Numbered from the stretch's first letter, positions 1 to 8,918 are shown. The stretch is 64,000 bases of DNA from JAPWJZ01 sp035626855 (GCA_035626855.1 DASPMW010000109.1:1-64000); one strand, 5' to 3'. Notes: generated from the sequence alone by a model not told the origin. A program made the numbers and translations.

Positions 1-167
1 TGTTCAACAAGCAGGACATCACGGAACCGGCGCTCGACCCGCTGCCCGCTTTCAAGGCGATGTTCGCGCAAGGCAAACAGACACCCGTTCCAGCGCCGCG
101 CAAGGAAGAGTGGGGCGTCGTCATCCCGTTCCGTCCGCGCAATCACCTGCACGCGAACGCGGGCTGA
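1..167 (+). CDS. C-terminal end of an unrecognised protein (partial)
   Basis: An open frame enters from the left edge (first full codon at base 3) and stops with TGA at 165-167, leaving 54 residues. The tail is rich in Pro and Lys, contains EEWGVVIPFRPR and ends HLHANAG. No family is recognisable from so short a fragment. It converges on the pmbA gene, whose stop lies one base further on, so the two genes end almost back to back with no room for a separate terminator. That the frame is coding is inferred from its openness and alphaproteobacterial codon choice. Confidence 0.5.
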   Translation, partial: FNKQDITEPALDPLPAFKAMFAQGKQTPVPAPRKEEWGVVIPFRPRNHLHANAG

Positions 168-168
168 C

Positions 169-1518
169 TCAGGCGCCAGCGACCATCATTTTTGCAATGC
201 GTAATGTCGGCGTATCCACGCCGAACTTGAACTGCAGGTCATTTGCAGCTTCGAGGTCAAGCCACATCTGCAGGATATTGCCTGCGATCGTCATCTCCGC
301 AACCGGGTAGGTCAGCCGGCCTTTCTCGATCCAGAACCCGCGCGCGCCTCGGCTGTAGTCGCCCGTCACTGGATTCGCGCCCGAGCCCATGAGCTGCGTC
401 ACGTAAAACCCTTCATCGATATCGGCGATCAGCTCCTCGACCGACTTCTGCCCCGGCTGCATGTAAAAATTGGCGGCGCGGGGCGAAGGCGGGGCGGAGG
501 CGCTGCGCGCGGCGTTGCCGGTCGTCTTCAGGCCCAGCTGCTTGGCCGAGGCGGTATCCAGCAGCCAGCCGGTCAGCACCCCGTTGTCGATGATATTGCG
601 CCTTTGGGGCGCCACGCCTTCGCCGTCGAACGGGTGCGACCGCGCGCCCCGCTTCAGGAAGGGATCATCGACGACCGTGATATTGGCGGGAAAAATCTTC
701 TTTCCCATCGCGTCTTTCAAAAAGGTCGTGCCACGCGCAACGGCGCTGCCGCTGATGGCGCCCGCAAGCGAGCCGATGACGCCGCCTGCGGTGCGGCGGT
801 CAAAAATAATCGGCATTTCCCGGGTGGGGCCCTTGCGCGGGTTCAGCGCCTTCACCGCGCGCTCGGCCGCGTTGCGTCCGATCAGCTCCGGCGCTGCCAA
901 GTCCTTCAGGTAGGAGGCCGAATCGAAATCGTAATCCGTCTCCATCCCGGTGTCTTCGCCCGCGATGACCGAAACCGACAGGCTGAAGCCCGAAGCGGGA
1001 TAGCCGCCGACAAAGCCATTGGTAGCCGCGAAATAGGAAATTTCCTTGGTCACGCTGCATTCAGCGCCGTCGGAGTTTGTGATCCCCTCAACCTCCAGCG
1101 CTGCGCCTTCGGCCGCATCCGCCATTTCCGCCATTTTTTCCACGCTGATTTCGGTCGGGTCATATAGATCGAGGTCCGGAAAGCTTTTAGCCAGCTCAGC
1201 CGGATCGGCGAGACCGGCGAATTTGTCATCCGGCACCATCTTCGCCATGGCGACCGCGCGTTCCGCCATCTGCGCGAGCGCGTCCGGCGCGCGGTCGGAC
1301 GACGATACGATCGCCTGCCGCCCGCCGACCAGCACCCGCAAGCCGATTTCGGCCTCTTCGGAACGCTGCAGCGATTCCGGCTCACCATTGCGTCGCGTGA
1401 CGGCGACCGAGGTCGTGTCCGACAGCACGGCATCGGCGTCTGTCGCGCCGAAGGATTTCGCCTTTTTCAAAAGATCCTGCAGCAGTTGCAGGGTCTCTGC
1501 CTGTTTCGGGTCGGCCAT
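169..1518 (-). CDS. pmbA: PmbA/TldE family protein (TldD/TldE peptidase partner)
   Basis: 449 residues, matching the roughly 450 of E. coli PmbA (TldE). In the characterised system TldD carries the zinc site and TldE is the catalytically silent partner; together they trim peptides such as the microcin B17 precursor and help degrade CcdA. The protein shows the family layout: an N-terminal alpha/beta region with the segment EIGLRVLVGGRQA near residues 56-68, a central region, and the family C-terminal ending VDTPTLRIAKMMVAGA. No HExxH motif is seen, which fits TldE rather than TldD. No tldD gene is present in the window. The gene is followed across 21 bases by the receiver-domain gene start on the same strand. 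The family call is secure; the substrate is unknown. Confidence 0.93.
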   Translation of the reverse strand: MADPKQAETLQLLQDLLKKAKSFGATDADAVLSDTTSVAVTRRNGEPESLQRSEEAEIGLRVLVGGRQAIVSSSDRAPDALAQMAERAVAMAKMVPDDKFAGLADPAELAKSFPDLDLYDPTEISVEKMAEMADAAEGAALEVEGITNSDGAECSVTKEISYFAATNGFVGGYPASGFSLSVSVIAGEDTGMETDYDFDSASYLKDLAAPELIGRNAAERAVKALNPRKGPTREMPIIFDRRTAGGVIGSLAGAISGSAVARGTTFLKDAMGKKIFPANITVVDDPFLKRGARSHPFDGEGVAPQRRNIIDNGVLTGWLLDTASAKQLGLKTTGNAARSASAPPSPRAANFYMQPGQKSVEELIADIDEGFYVTQLMGSGANPVTGDYSRGARGFWIEKGRLTYPVAEMTIAGNILQMWLDLEAANDLQFKFGVDTPTLRIAKMMVAGA

Positions 1519-1539
1519 GGTGTGTCCTTTGTTTTCGGG

Positions 1540-2379
1540 TTACGCCTCGGCGGCGGCGCTTTCGGCGCGCTGCGGGACGACGCGCTCCGCCTTTTCCGCG
1601 CCCTGCGGCAATTCGATGAGGCTCATATGCAGGCGCGGCGCTTTAGCCTTGTCCTCGAAAGAATCATGGAACTTGCCGAGCACTTCGGAGAAACGGTTGA
1701 TCGCATCTACCGGTTCCGTTTCGTAGATGGGGCGCTGCAGCAGCACCGCGAAGCAATCCGGGCCGAGCCGCCCGATCACGTCCGACTGGCGGCGCATGAA
1801 GGTCATTTTTTCGGTGAGCTTCTTGAATGTTTCGTCATAGGCGGCGCTGTCCGCTGCTTTCAGCGCCTCATGGTTCGTGATGGTGATGAAGACGATCAGG
1901 CTGCGTTCGGCATAACGGAAGGAGCGGTCGATGGCCGATAGAAACAGCTGGTTGAACGCTGCCTTGCCAATCATGCCGCCGGAGGAATGGACGTTATCCT
2001 CCCGCGCCAGGTGCCGGCAGAGGTCCATAAGGCGCTGCGCATTGCCGATCTTGGTTTCGAGATCCTCGGACGACAGCGGCTTGTTGAGGACGTCGTTGGT
2101 GCCCGCAGTCACCGCATCTTCTGTTGTCGCCGATTTCGACAGCAGGAAGATATAGGGTTTCACCTGCGCGCGGATATTTTTCCAGACGCCGATGACGACG
2201 GGGCGCGCTTCGCTGAGCGGTGCGGGATCGATCATGATGCAGTCGAACTTGCCGTTCTTGATCAGTTCGAAGGCCGCATTCTTGTTCGGCTCGAGCGTCA
2301 CCTTGTGACCCTGCGCCTCCAGCTTGGAGGCGATCAGCTGGTTGGTGAGAGATTCGCGGTCGATAACCAAAACTTCCAT
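1540..2379 (-). CDS. Response-regulator-like protein with degenerate GGDEF domain
   Basis: 279 residues. Residues 1-115 look like a CheY receiver: LVIDRES at the N-terminus supplies an acidic residue (D7), D51 sits at the phosphoacceptor position, S81 takes the Ser/Thr switch place and K100 lies in NKPL. The usual paired Asp is D-R here, so the acidic pocket is incomplete. Residues about 130-250 resemble a GGDEF fold (IGKAAFNQLFLSAIDRSFRY, then SDVIGRLGPDCFAVLL), but the signature GGDEF is replaced by GPDCF, so diguanylate cyclase activity is not expected. It may be a signal-receiving or GTP-binding adaptor. A purine-rich ribosome site (AGGGGCAGGG) precedes ATG 2377-2379. The gene lies upstream of pmbA on the same strand. 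No cognate histidine kinase is nearby. Confidence 0.75.
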   Translation of the reverse strand: MEVLVIDRESLTNQLIASKLEAQGHKVTLEPNKNAAFELIKNGKFDCIMIDPAPLSEARPVVIGVWKNIRAQVKPYIFLLSKSATTEDAVTAGTNDVLNKPLSSEDLETKIGNAQRLMDLCRHLAREDNVHSSGGMIGKAAFNQLFLSAIDRSFRYAERSLIVFITITNHEALKAADSAAYDETFKKLTEKMTFMRRQSDVIGRLGPDCFAVLLQRPIYETEPVDAINRFSEVLGKFHDSFEDKAKAPRLHMSLIELPQGAEKAERVVPQRAESAAAEA

Positions 2380-2525
2380 GACGCCCTGCCCCTTTTTAAT
2401 ACTCTCCGCGATTTTACGGGCTAGGTGACGCCAACTCCACAGGAATCAGGCTTTTTTCCCTATTCCCTGATATCATTTGACAAAGCCGCCTGAATTCAAT
2501 TATTACTTCTTCACCAAATACCCGT

Positions 2526-2612
2526 GCCCAAATGGCGGAATTGGTAGACGCGCAGGTTTCAGGTACCTGTGGGGTTACACCCGTGTAAGTTCGAGTCTTA
2601 TTTTGGGCACCA
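2526..2612 (+). tRNA. tRNA-Leu (anticodon CAG)
   Basis: The acceptor arms GCCCAAA and TTTGGGC pair perfectly, followed by discriminator A and an encoded CCA. The D arm contains GGCGGAATTGGTAGACGC. The anticodon stem CAGGT/ACCTG encloses TTCAGGT, which gives anticodon CAG for CUG codons. A long variable arm (GGGGTTACACCCG region) is typical of class II tRNA-Leu, and the T loop is TTCGAGT. It is transcribed away from the response-regulator gene and ends six bases before the stop of the convergent small gene. Confidence 0.97.
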
Positions 2613-2618
2613 TCTTTT

Positions 2619-3059
2619 CTACAAGTTCTGACTCAAGTCCCCGTGCTCCTGAATGAGCATGGCGCGGCTTGTGTCGTTCGCAGCCTTCGCCCCCCTGTAT
2701 GCTTCGGTGAGCGCAGCCTTGCCTTCTTCCCCCATGGCCTTCAGGACTTCGGCTGCAGTCATCGCGGCGATCGCATCCTTGCCGGTCAACATGTTTTTGA
2801 GGTGCGGTAGGTCGCCGGGCTTAACTTCGTTTTTCAGCGCAGCGATTGTTTCCATGTTCATGCCGCGGGTCATATGCGCAAGGCCGGTATTGGATATGAC
2901 CGCGCAGTGCAGTTGCGCGGGACGGCCCGGCAGCGCGCAGACGTAGCGCCCGGAAACCGCGGCCCAAGCCAGGACCGCGAGCATGAGCAGGATGACGCGA
3001 CGACCGCCCTTGCGGCGCAGGAGCAGCAGCGCGACGATAAGTTTGAGGCCTCTGGACAT
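2619..3059 (-). CDS. Small membrane-anchored protein of unknown function
   Basis: 146 residues from the ATG at 3057-3059, chosen because AGGAG lies 8 bases upstream; the longer reading begins inside the divergent rnd gene. The N-terminus is basic (MSRGLKLIVALLLLRRKGG) and is followed by a hydrophobic stretch VILLMLAVLAWAAVSG near residues 22-37, so it is probably a signal anchor. The rest is a short helical region (ALKNEVKPGDLPHLKNML, then AMTAAEVLKAMGEEGKAAL), which has the rhythm of one or two HEAT- or armadillo-like helix pairs. That likeness is weak. No family is recognised. It is divergent from rnd with 56 bases between the starts. Confidence 0.65.
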   Translation of the reverse strand: MSRGLKLIVALLLLRRKGGRRVILLMLAVLAWAAVSGRYVCALPGRPAQLHCAVISNTGLAHMTRGMNMETIAALKNEVKPGDLPHLKNMLTGKDAIAAMTAAEVLKAMGEEGKAALTEAYRGAKAANDTSRAMLIQEHGDLSQNL

Positions 3060-3115
3060 ATTGCAGGCTCCTGTTATAGTTTTTTGTCGAAACATCAATA
3101 AAATCGGGCAGTAAT

Positions 3116-3727
3116 ATGAATGTAGCATTGCATGAAGGCGATTTGCCAGACGGTCTTGATCTCGGCCCCGTGGTCGCGATCGATACCGAGACGCTGGGCC
3201 TCAAGCCCGGGCGCGACCGGCTCTGCCTTGTGCAGCTTTCGGCAGGCGACGGCAATGTGCATCTGGTGAAATTCACTAAGCCGGAATATTCCGCGCCGAA
3301 CCTGAAAAAACTTCTGGGCGATCCCGCCGTCACCAAGCTGTTCCACTTCGCGCGCTTTGATGTCGGGGTGATGCTCACCTATCTCGGTGTCCTGACCGCG
3401 CCGATTTATTGCACCAAAATCGCGTCACGCATCGCCCGCACCTACACCAGCCATCACAGCTTGAAAAACCTCGTGAAGGACCTGCTGCAGCTTGATATCG
3501 ACAAGCAGCAGCAGACGACGGACTGGGGCGCGGAAAAGCTGAGCCAGGAACAGATCGAGTATGCAGCGAACGATGTCCTGCACCTGCACCGCATTCGCGC
3601 TGTGCTGGACGAATCGTTAAAACGCGAAGGCCGCGCCGAACTGGCGCAGGCCTGTTTCGATTTCCTCCCCCACCGGGCAAAGCTCGATATGGCAGGCTGG
3701 GCGGAAGAAGATATTTTCACGCATTAA
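3116..3727 (+). CDS. rnd: Ribonuclease D, short form (3'-5' exonuclease)
   Basis: 203 residues containing only the DEDDy exonuclease domain; E. coli RNase D (about 375 residues) has added HRDC domains that are missing here. Short forms like this are usual in Alphaproteobacteria. The catalytic set is visible: D23 and E25 in AIDTET, D82 in FHFARFD, and Y149 with D153 in YAANDV. The enzyme would use two metal ions to trim tRNA precursors and other structured RNAs from the 3' end in the cytoplasm. The ribosome site before ATG 3116 is weak. It is monocistronic, followed by a 160-base gap carrying the promoter of the next operon. Confidence 0.95.
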   Translation: MNVALHEGDLPDGLDLGPVVAIDTETLGLKPGRDRLCLVQLSAGDGNVHLVKFTKPEYSAPNLKKLLGDPAVTKLFHFARFDVGVMLTYLGVLTAPIYCTKIASRIARTYTSHHSLKNLVKDLLQLDIDKQQQTTDWGAEKLSQEQIEYAANDVLHLHRIRAVLDESLKREGRAELAQACFDFLPHRAKLDMAGWAEEDIFTH

Positions 3728-3786
3728 CAAGCGCCTAGGCCAACGCCCCCGAGCGACCACGTTATGCAAATAAATATCCTCATTAA

Positions 3787-3815
3787 TTGACATAACGACA
3801 TAAATTTGATAGATA
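3787..3815 (+). promoter_or_regulatory. Sigma-70-type promoter for the kdsD-lpt operon
   Basis: A perfect -35 TTGACA at 3787-3792 and a -10-like TAGATA at 3810-3815 are separated by 17 bases. The element sits in an AT-rich patch 75 bases upstream of the kdsD ATG and is the only strong promoter-like site in the gap. The call is by consensus only. Confidence 0.6.
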
Positions 3816-3890
3816 TTTCGCGCCGCAACACGCATGATAAGGCGGTTTCAAAACGTCCCAAGCGTACCTGACGCATAACAGCGAGACACC

Positions 3891-4907
3891 ATGAAAATCC
3901 TCAAGCTTCCCGAGACCGCCCGCGAACAAGATGCCGTCGCCGATACCGTGCAGACAGGCCGCCGCGTGCTGCAGATCGAAGCCGAGGCGCTCGCGCAATT
4001 GGCCGCGTTTTTGAACGACAGCTTCGATCAGGCGATCGAGATGATTTCCGCGGCCGAGGGCCGCGTGATCGTGACCGGCATGGGCAAGAGCGGGCATATT
4101 GCGCGCAAAATTGCGGCGACGCTGTCCTCGACCGGCACGCCCGCTTTCTTCGTCCATCCGGCTGAGACGAGCCATGGCGATATGGGCATGATCGTGCGCG
4201 GCGACGTCGTGCTCGCGCTGTCGAATTCGGGCGAGGCAAAAGAACTCCTCGACCTCATCGAATATACGCGCCGCTTCGCGATCCCGCTGATCGGCGTGAC
4301 CAGCCGGCCGGAATCAACGCTGGGCCAGAAGTCGGATGTCGTCCTGCTGCTGCCGAACTGCCCGGAAGCCTGCCCGAACGGCCTCGCCCCCACGACCTCG
4401 ACCACCATGACGCTGGCGCTCGGCGACGCGATTGCGATCACGCTGCTGGAGCGCAAGGGCTTCACGGCAAAGGACTTCAAGATTTTCCATCCGGGCGGCA
4501 AGCTTGGCCAGCAGCTGATGAAAGTTTCCGAGATCATGCATACCGGTGACGCGCTGCCTGTCGCGTCCGAAACCGCTGCCGTGCGCGACGTTATCCCGGT
4601 CATCAGCGCCAAGGGCTTCGGCTGCGTCGCGCTGGTGAACGCCAAGGGCACGATGGCGGGCCTGATTACGGACGGCGATATCCGCCGTCACCTGAGCAAC
4701 GACCTGATGGACAAGCAGGCGAAGGACATCATGACCAAGGCGCCGAAAGTGGCCGGCCCGGATATGCTGGTCGCGGAAGCGATGGCGGTCATGAACGACC
4801 TTAAAAATACCTTCCGCAAGATCACTGCGCTTGTCGTGGTGGACGAAGCGGGCAAGCCTGTCGGCCTCCTGCATCTCCACGACTGCCTGAGAGCGGGTTT
4901 TGCCTAA
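3891..4907 (+). CDS. kdsD: Arabinose-5-phosphate isomerase (KdsD/KpsF)
   Basis: 338 residues. A SIS sugar-isomerase domain covers about residues 40-185, with GMGKSGHIARKIAATLSS and HPAETSHGDMGM typical of the family. Two CBS domains follow at about 212-270 and 278-335 (VRDVIPVISAKGFGCVALVN; GLITDGDIRRHL). The enzyme converts ribulose-5-phosphate to arabinose-5-phosphate, the first committed step to Kdo in LPS inner-core synthesis. It leads directly into lptC, whose TTG start overlaps this stop by 8 bases, so Kdo precursor supply and LPS transport are cotranscribed. The family also includes KpsF and GutQ, but the lpt context favours KdsD. Confidence 0.95.
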   Translation: MKILKLPETAREQDAVADTVQTGRRVLQIEAEALAQLAAFLNDSFDQAIEMISAAEGRVIVTGMGKSGHIARKIAATLSSTGTPAFFVHPAETSHGDMGMIVRGDVVLALSNSGEAKELLDLIEYTRRFAIPLIGVTSRPESTLGQKSDVVLLLPNCPEACPNGLAPTTSTTMTLALGDAIAITLLERKGFTAKDFKIFHPGGKLGQQLMKVSEIMHTGDALPVASETAAVRDVIPVISAKGFGCVALVNAKGTMAGLITDGDIRRHLSNDLMDKQAKDIMTKAPKVAGPDMLVAEAMAVMNDLKNTFRKITALVVVDEAGKPVGLLHLHDCLRAGFA

Positions 4908-5562
4908 AAAACCGAAAGCGAAGAAAAGCGCGTCCAAGCGGCTATCCGCGCGCGGCGGCGGCTATAGCTGGTTCGTGCGGATATCAAAAATCACCCTGCC
5001 GCTGGTGGCGCTCGGGATCATGGGGCTCGTCTTCATCCGGCTCAGCCAGGATTCGCAGGAAATCCAGCTGGCTGACCTGCCGACCAAGGAGAACACAAAG
5101 CCCGGCCAGATCGAACTTAAAGGCGCGCGCTATGAGGGGATGGACGCCAAGGGCCGCAAATACACGCTGACCGCCGACAAGGCCATCCGCAACATGCTGT
5201 CGGACGAAGCGGTGCTGCTCGAAAATCCGCGGGCCGATGTGATGCTGGAGGGCGGCAACTGGGTCGCCGTCCATGCGAAAAACGGCGACTACGACAACAA
5301 GGCGGGCAAACTCTCGCTATCCGGAGGCGTGACCGTCTACCACGACAGTGGCTATGAGATGCACCTCGCCAACATCGCGGTCGATATGGAGACGCGCCAC
5401 GCCGTGACGACCGAGCCGGTGACCGCGCAGGGTCCCGCCGGTGAGCTGAAGGCGCAGAATATGGATGTAGTGAATGAAGGCGAACTTGTCGTATTCGGCG
5501 GGCCTGTTTTCCTGACCCTCTACGGCATGAAGGCCAAGCCTCCGAAAAAGGTGCGTGGATGA
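4900..5562 (+). CDS. lptC: LPS export bitopic membrane protein LptC
   Basis: 220 residues starting at TTG 4900-4902, which overlaps the kdsD stop by 8 bases; GAGAGCGGG upstream can serve as ribosome site. A basic N-terminus (KKPKAKKSASKR) is followed by one membrane helix near residues 27-46 (ISKITLPLVALGIMGLVFIRL) and a periplasmic beta-jellyroll region with YTLTADKA and LSGGVTVYHDSGYEM. LptC bridges the LptBFG ABC transporter to LptA. Its place between kdsD and lptA is the conserved arrangement. At 220 residues it is longer than the 191 of E. coli LptC, as is common in Alphaproteobacteria. The stop overlaps the lptA ATG (ATGA). Confidence 0.92.
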   Translation: MPKKPKAKKSASKRLSARGGGYSWFVRISKITLPLVALGIMGLVFIRLSQDSQEIQLADLPTKENTKPGQIELKGARYEGMDAKGRKYTLTADKAIRNMLSDEAVLLENPRADVMLEGGNWVAVHAKNGDYDNKAGKLSLSGGVTVYHDSGYEMHLANIAVDMETRHAVTTEPVTAQGPAGELKAQNMDVVNEGELVVFGGPVFLTLYGMKAKPPKKVRG

Positions 5563-6341
5563 AGCGCCTTGTTTTTCTCGCTTTGTTCCTCGTTACGACG
5601 CCGGCTTTCGCCCAGCAGATGCCGATGGCGGACGAAAATGCGCCTGTCGAAATTTCCGCAAAACATTCCCTTGAATGGAACCGCAAGGCGAAGACCTACA
5701 CCGCGCGCGAAAATGCGATTGCGAAACAGGGCAATTTCCAGGTGGCAAGCGACCTGCTGACCGCGCATTACACCGACGAAAAAGGCGCGACTGACATCAG
5801 CACATTGGTTGCCGCCGGGAACGTCGTCATCACTTCCCCGCCCTATACCGTCCATGGCGACCAGGCGACCTATAGCGTCCCCGACAACTCTGTGCTGCTG
5901 ACCGGCCGGGACCTGCGCATCGAAACGGTGACCGAACGTCTTACCGCGCGCGACAAGATCGAATTTTACGGGCGCGAGAACCGCCTGACCGCGGTCGGCG
6001 ACGCGGTTGCGGTGCGCGGCACAGACACGCTGCGCGCAAACGTGATGAACGCTTTTTTCCATCAAGGGCCGGAGGGAAAGCTTGTCCTGCAGAAAATCAC
6101 CGTGGACGGCAATGTCTCTATCAAAACGCTGAAGGAAACCGTGAACGGCAGCAAAGGCGTGTATGACGTCGTCGCGGGCAAGGCAATCCTGACCGGCGAT
6201 ATCAAGATCCTGCAGGGAGAGAACTGGCTGCAGGGCACCCGCGCGGTCGTTGACTTGAAAACAGGTATCAGCCAGTTATTTGCCGAAGGGGGCGAGGGCC
6301 GCGTCAAGGGCCTGTTCTATCCCAAGAAGAAACCGCAATGA
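5559..6341 (+). CDS. lptA: LPS transport periplasmic bridge protein LptA
   Basis: 260 residues. A clear signal peptide (MKRLVFLALFLVTTPAFA, cleavage near residue 18) precedes OstA/LptA-type beta-strand repeats such as YTARENAIAKQGNFQVASDL and TARDKIEFYGRENRLTAVGD. LptA oligomers carry LPS through the periplasm to LptDE. E. coli LptA has 185 residues; the extra length here lies in the C-terminal half, which keeps the same strand pattern (VNGSKGVYDVVAGKAILTGD). Both ends overlap neighbours by four bases (ATGA), indicating translational coupling with lptC and lptB. Confidence 0.93.
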   Translation: MKRLVFLALFLVTTPAFAQQMPMADENAPVEISAKHSLEWNRKAKTYTARENAIAKQGNFQVASDLLTAHYTDEKGATDISTLVAAGNVVITSPPYTVHGDQATYSVPDNSVLLTGRDLRIETVTERLTARDKIEFYGRENRLTAVGDAVAVRGTDTLRANVMNAFFHQGPEGKLVLQKITVDGNVSIKTLKETVNGSKGVYDVVAGKAILTGDIKILQGENWLQGTRAVVDLKTGISQLFAEGGEGRVKGLFYPKKKPQ

Positions 6342-7105
6342 GCGACATGAAAAAAACAGCAGAGCCACAACTGGTGCCAAGCGCCGCGGGGCTTGAGGTG
6401 TCTCACCTCATGAAGCGCTACAAGCGCCGGCCGGTGCTGCGCGACGTATCGCTGACCGTAAAGCGCGGCGAGGCCGTCGGGCTGCTGGGGCCAAACGGCG
6501 CGGGGAAAACGACCTGCTTTTATATCGTGACGGGCCTGATCGACGCCGATAGCGGCAGCATCCGGCTCGACGGCAAGGATATCACCCGCCTGCCGATGTA
6601 TCGCCGCGCGCGCCTTGGAATCGGGTACCTGCCGCAGGAATCCTCGATCTTCCGGGGCCTGAGCGTCGAAGACAATATCCGCAGCATCCTGCAGGTCGTC
6701 GAAGAGGACCATCACCGCCGCGAGCATATGCTCGCCGAACTGCTGGCTGAATTTTCAATCACCCATCTGCGCAGCACGCCCGCGATCGCTCTATCGGGCG
6801 GGGAACGCCGCCGCGTCGAAATCGCGCGCGCGCTCGCGACCCATCCGCAATTTATCCTGCTGGACGAGCCGCTCGCCGGCATCGATCCGATCGCGGTGGG
6901 CGAGATCCGCGACTTGGTGAAGCACCTGAAAAACCGCAATATCGGCGTGCTGATCACCGACCACAACGTGCGCGATACGCTGGATATCGTCGATCGTGCC
7001 TATATCCTGCATGGCGGGCAGGTGCTGATGGAGGGCAAGCCTTCCGACATCGTCGCGCATAAGGATGTCCGCCGCGTCTATCTCGGCGAGAAATTCAGCC
7101 TGTAA
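6338..7105 (+). CDS. lptB: LPS export ABC transporter ATP-binding protein LptB
   Basis: 255 residues with a complete ABC ATPase core: Walker A GPNGAGKTT, Q-loop GYLPQESS, signature LSGGERRRVEIARAL, Walker B FILLDEPLAGIDP, and switch His in VLITDHNVRDTLDI. LptB powers LPS extraction from the inner membrane with LptF and LptG, whose genes are not in this window. The N-terminal 20 residues are slightly longer than in E. coli LptB (241 residues). It is the last gene of the coupled lptCAB set; rpoN starts 120 bases later. Confidence 0.96.
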   Translation: MSDMKKTAEPQLVPSAAGLEVSHLMKRYKRRPVLRDVSLTVKRGEAVGLLGPNGAGKTTCFYIVTGLIDADSGSIRLDGKDITRLPMYRRARLGIGYLPQESSIFRGLSVEDNIRSILQVVEEDHHRREHMLAELLAEFSITHLRSTPAIALSGGERRRVEIARALATHPQFILLDEPLAGIDPIAVGEIRDLVKHLKNRNIGVLITDHNVRDTLDIVDRAYILHGGQVLMEGKPSDIVAHKDVRRVYLGEKFSL

Positions 7106-7225
7106 TATGGTATTTTAATACCTGCATCTTCACTCCGCTCCAAAAAATCCCCATATGATTAAGAGGGCCGGAGATTCCATGGCTGAAATCATGGTATTCT
7201 GGAGACGGGGAGAGTTTGATTTTAC

Positions 7226-8749
7226 ATGGCTATTAACCAGCGCCTAGACCTGAAACAGGGCCAGACCCTGACGATGACGCCGCAGCTGCAGCAGGCGATC
7301 AAGCTGTTGCAGATGTCGAATATCGAGCTGGCGGAATTCGTCGAGGCAGAGCTGGAAAAAAACCCCCTGCTGGAGCGCGACGACAGCATGTCGACCGAGA
7401 AGCCGGGCGATGAGCCGCCGGCCGCAGAAGGCGCCGGCGACAGTGAACACGCGCCGCAGGACGACCACGGCGGCGACGCCCCGCAGCGCGAAGAGCGCGA
7501 GCTTGACACCGATTTCGAAAACGTTTTCACCGGTGGCAGCATGGCCGAGCAGGAAGGCGGCTACGACGCTTTCGCGACCAACAGCTTCAGCGATGTCGGC
7601 AAAGGCGGCAGCCTGAAATTCGATGATCCGGACTTCGCCTTCGAGAACAATATGGCGAAGGAGGCGACCCTCCGCGATTACCTTGAAGAGCAGATCGCCG
7701 TCGATTTCGAGGATAACAAGGAACGAGCGATCGCGCGGCTGATGCTCGATTATCTCGATGAATCTGGCTATTTCCGCACCGATACGGGCCAGCTCGCCGA
7801 GCGCTTGGGCACCACAAAGGAACGCGTCGAGGGGATCCTTGCCAAGCTGCAGGATATGGACCCGGCCGGCCTCTTCGCCCGCAATTTAAGCGAATGCCTT
7901 GCGCTGCAGCTGAAGGAGCAGGATCGCCTTGACCCCGCCATGCAGAAACTTGTCGAGAACCTGGACGTGCTGGCGGCGCATGACCTGAAAAAGCTTAAAA
8001 GTCTGTGCGGCGTTGACGATGCAGATCTGAAGGAAATGATTTCCGAGATCAAGGCGCTCAACCCGAAGCCCGCGCTCGAATTCGATCACTTCGTGTCGCA
8101 GACCGTCGTCCCGGACGTCCTCATGCGGCCGCTGCCGAAATCCAAGGGCGGCGGGTGGGCGGTCGAGCTCAATAACGACACGCTGCCGCGCGTACTGGTG
8201 AACAAGCGCTATTACACGGAGATCAGCAACAGCGCCAAGAACAAGACCGACAAAGAGTACCTGTCCGAGCAGCTGAACACCGCCAACTGGCTGATCAAGG
8301 CGATGGACCAGCGCGCCGAGACGATTTTGAAAACCGCGAGCGAGATCATCTTGCAGCAGGAAGATTTCTTCAATTACGGCGTCGAATACCTGAAGCCGCT
8401 GGTGCTGAAGGATATCGCAGCCGTGATCGGGATGCATGAAAGCACCGTCAGCCGCGTCACCAGCAACAAATATATCGGCACGCCGCGCGGCGTGTTCGAG
8501 CTGAAATACTTTTTCTCCTCCGGCGTTTCATCATCGGACGGCAACGCCGAATTTTCGTCGGAAGCCGTCAAGTCCCGCATCAAAACCTATATCGACGCGG
8601 AGCCAGCCGCGAAGATCCTGTCGGATGACGACCTCGTCGATCTCTTGAAAAAAGAGGGCATCGACATTGCCCGGCGCACAGTTGCTAAGTACCGCGAGGC
8701 TATGAAAATCCCCTCCTCCGTCCAGCGCCGCCGGATCAAGAATACATAA
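7226..8749 (+). CDS. rpoN: RNA polymerase sigma-54 factor RpoN
   Basis: 507 residues. Region I is Gln/Leu-rich (LTMTPQLQQAIKLLQMSNIEL), region II is an acidic linker at about 52-120, the core-binding region follows, and the DNA-binding region ends with the diagnostic RpoN box ARRTVAKYRE at residues 482-491 with a preceding helix-turn-helix (HESTVSRVTSNKYIGTPRG). Sigma-54 recognises -24/-12 promoters and needs enhancer-binding ATPases for opening. The order lptB-rpoN-hpf-ptsN is the widespread proteobacterial arrangement. No -24/-12 site was seen upstream of hpf. A purine-rich site (GGGGAGAG) lies ahead of the ATG, with a gap somewhat longer than usual. Confidence 0.97.
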   Translation: MAINQRLDLKQGQTLTMTPQLQQAIKLLQMSNIELAEFVEAELEKNPLLERDDSMSTEKPGDEPPAAEGAGDSEHAPQDDHGGDAPQREERELDTDFENVFTGGSMAEQEGGYDAFATNSFSDVGKGGSLKFDDPDFAFENNMAKEATLRDYLEEQIAVDFEDNKERAIARLMLDYLDESGYFRTDTGQLAERLGTTKERVEGILAKLQDMDPAGLFARNLSECLALQLKEQDRLDPAMQKLVENLDVLAAHDLKKLKSLCGVDDADLKEMISEIKALNPKPALEFDHFVSQTVVPDVLMRPLPKSKGGGWAVELNNDTLPRVLVNKRYYTEISNSAKNKTDKEYLSEQLNTANWLIKAMDQRAETILKTASEIILQQEDFFNYGVEYLKPLVLKDIAAVIGMHESTVSRVTSNKYIGTPRGVFELKYFFSSGVSSSDGNAEFSSEAVKSRIKTYIDAEPAAKILSDDDLVDLLKKEGIDIARRTVAKYREAMKIPSSVQRRRIKNT

Positions 8750-8918
8750 TCGCTAGGTGGCTGGAATCGCGCGGGAATCCGGTGCGAAGTTGACGCGCCG
8801 TTCAAAAATCTATATTTATTTGAAGCAATTACCGGACTGGTGCGTTGAATTTAATGCTTTTTTCAACTGCACCTGACTAAGATAAAAATCACGGTAAACA
8901 CCAATTGAGGGGACGACA

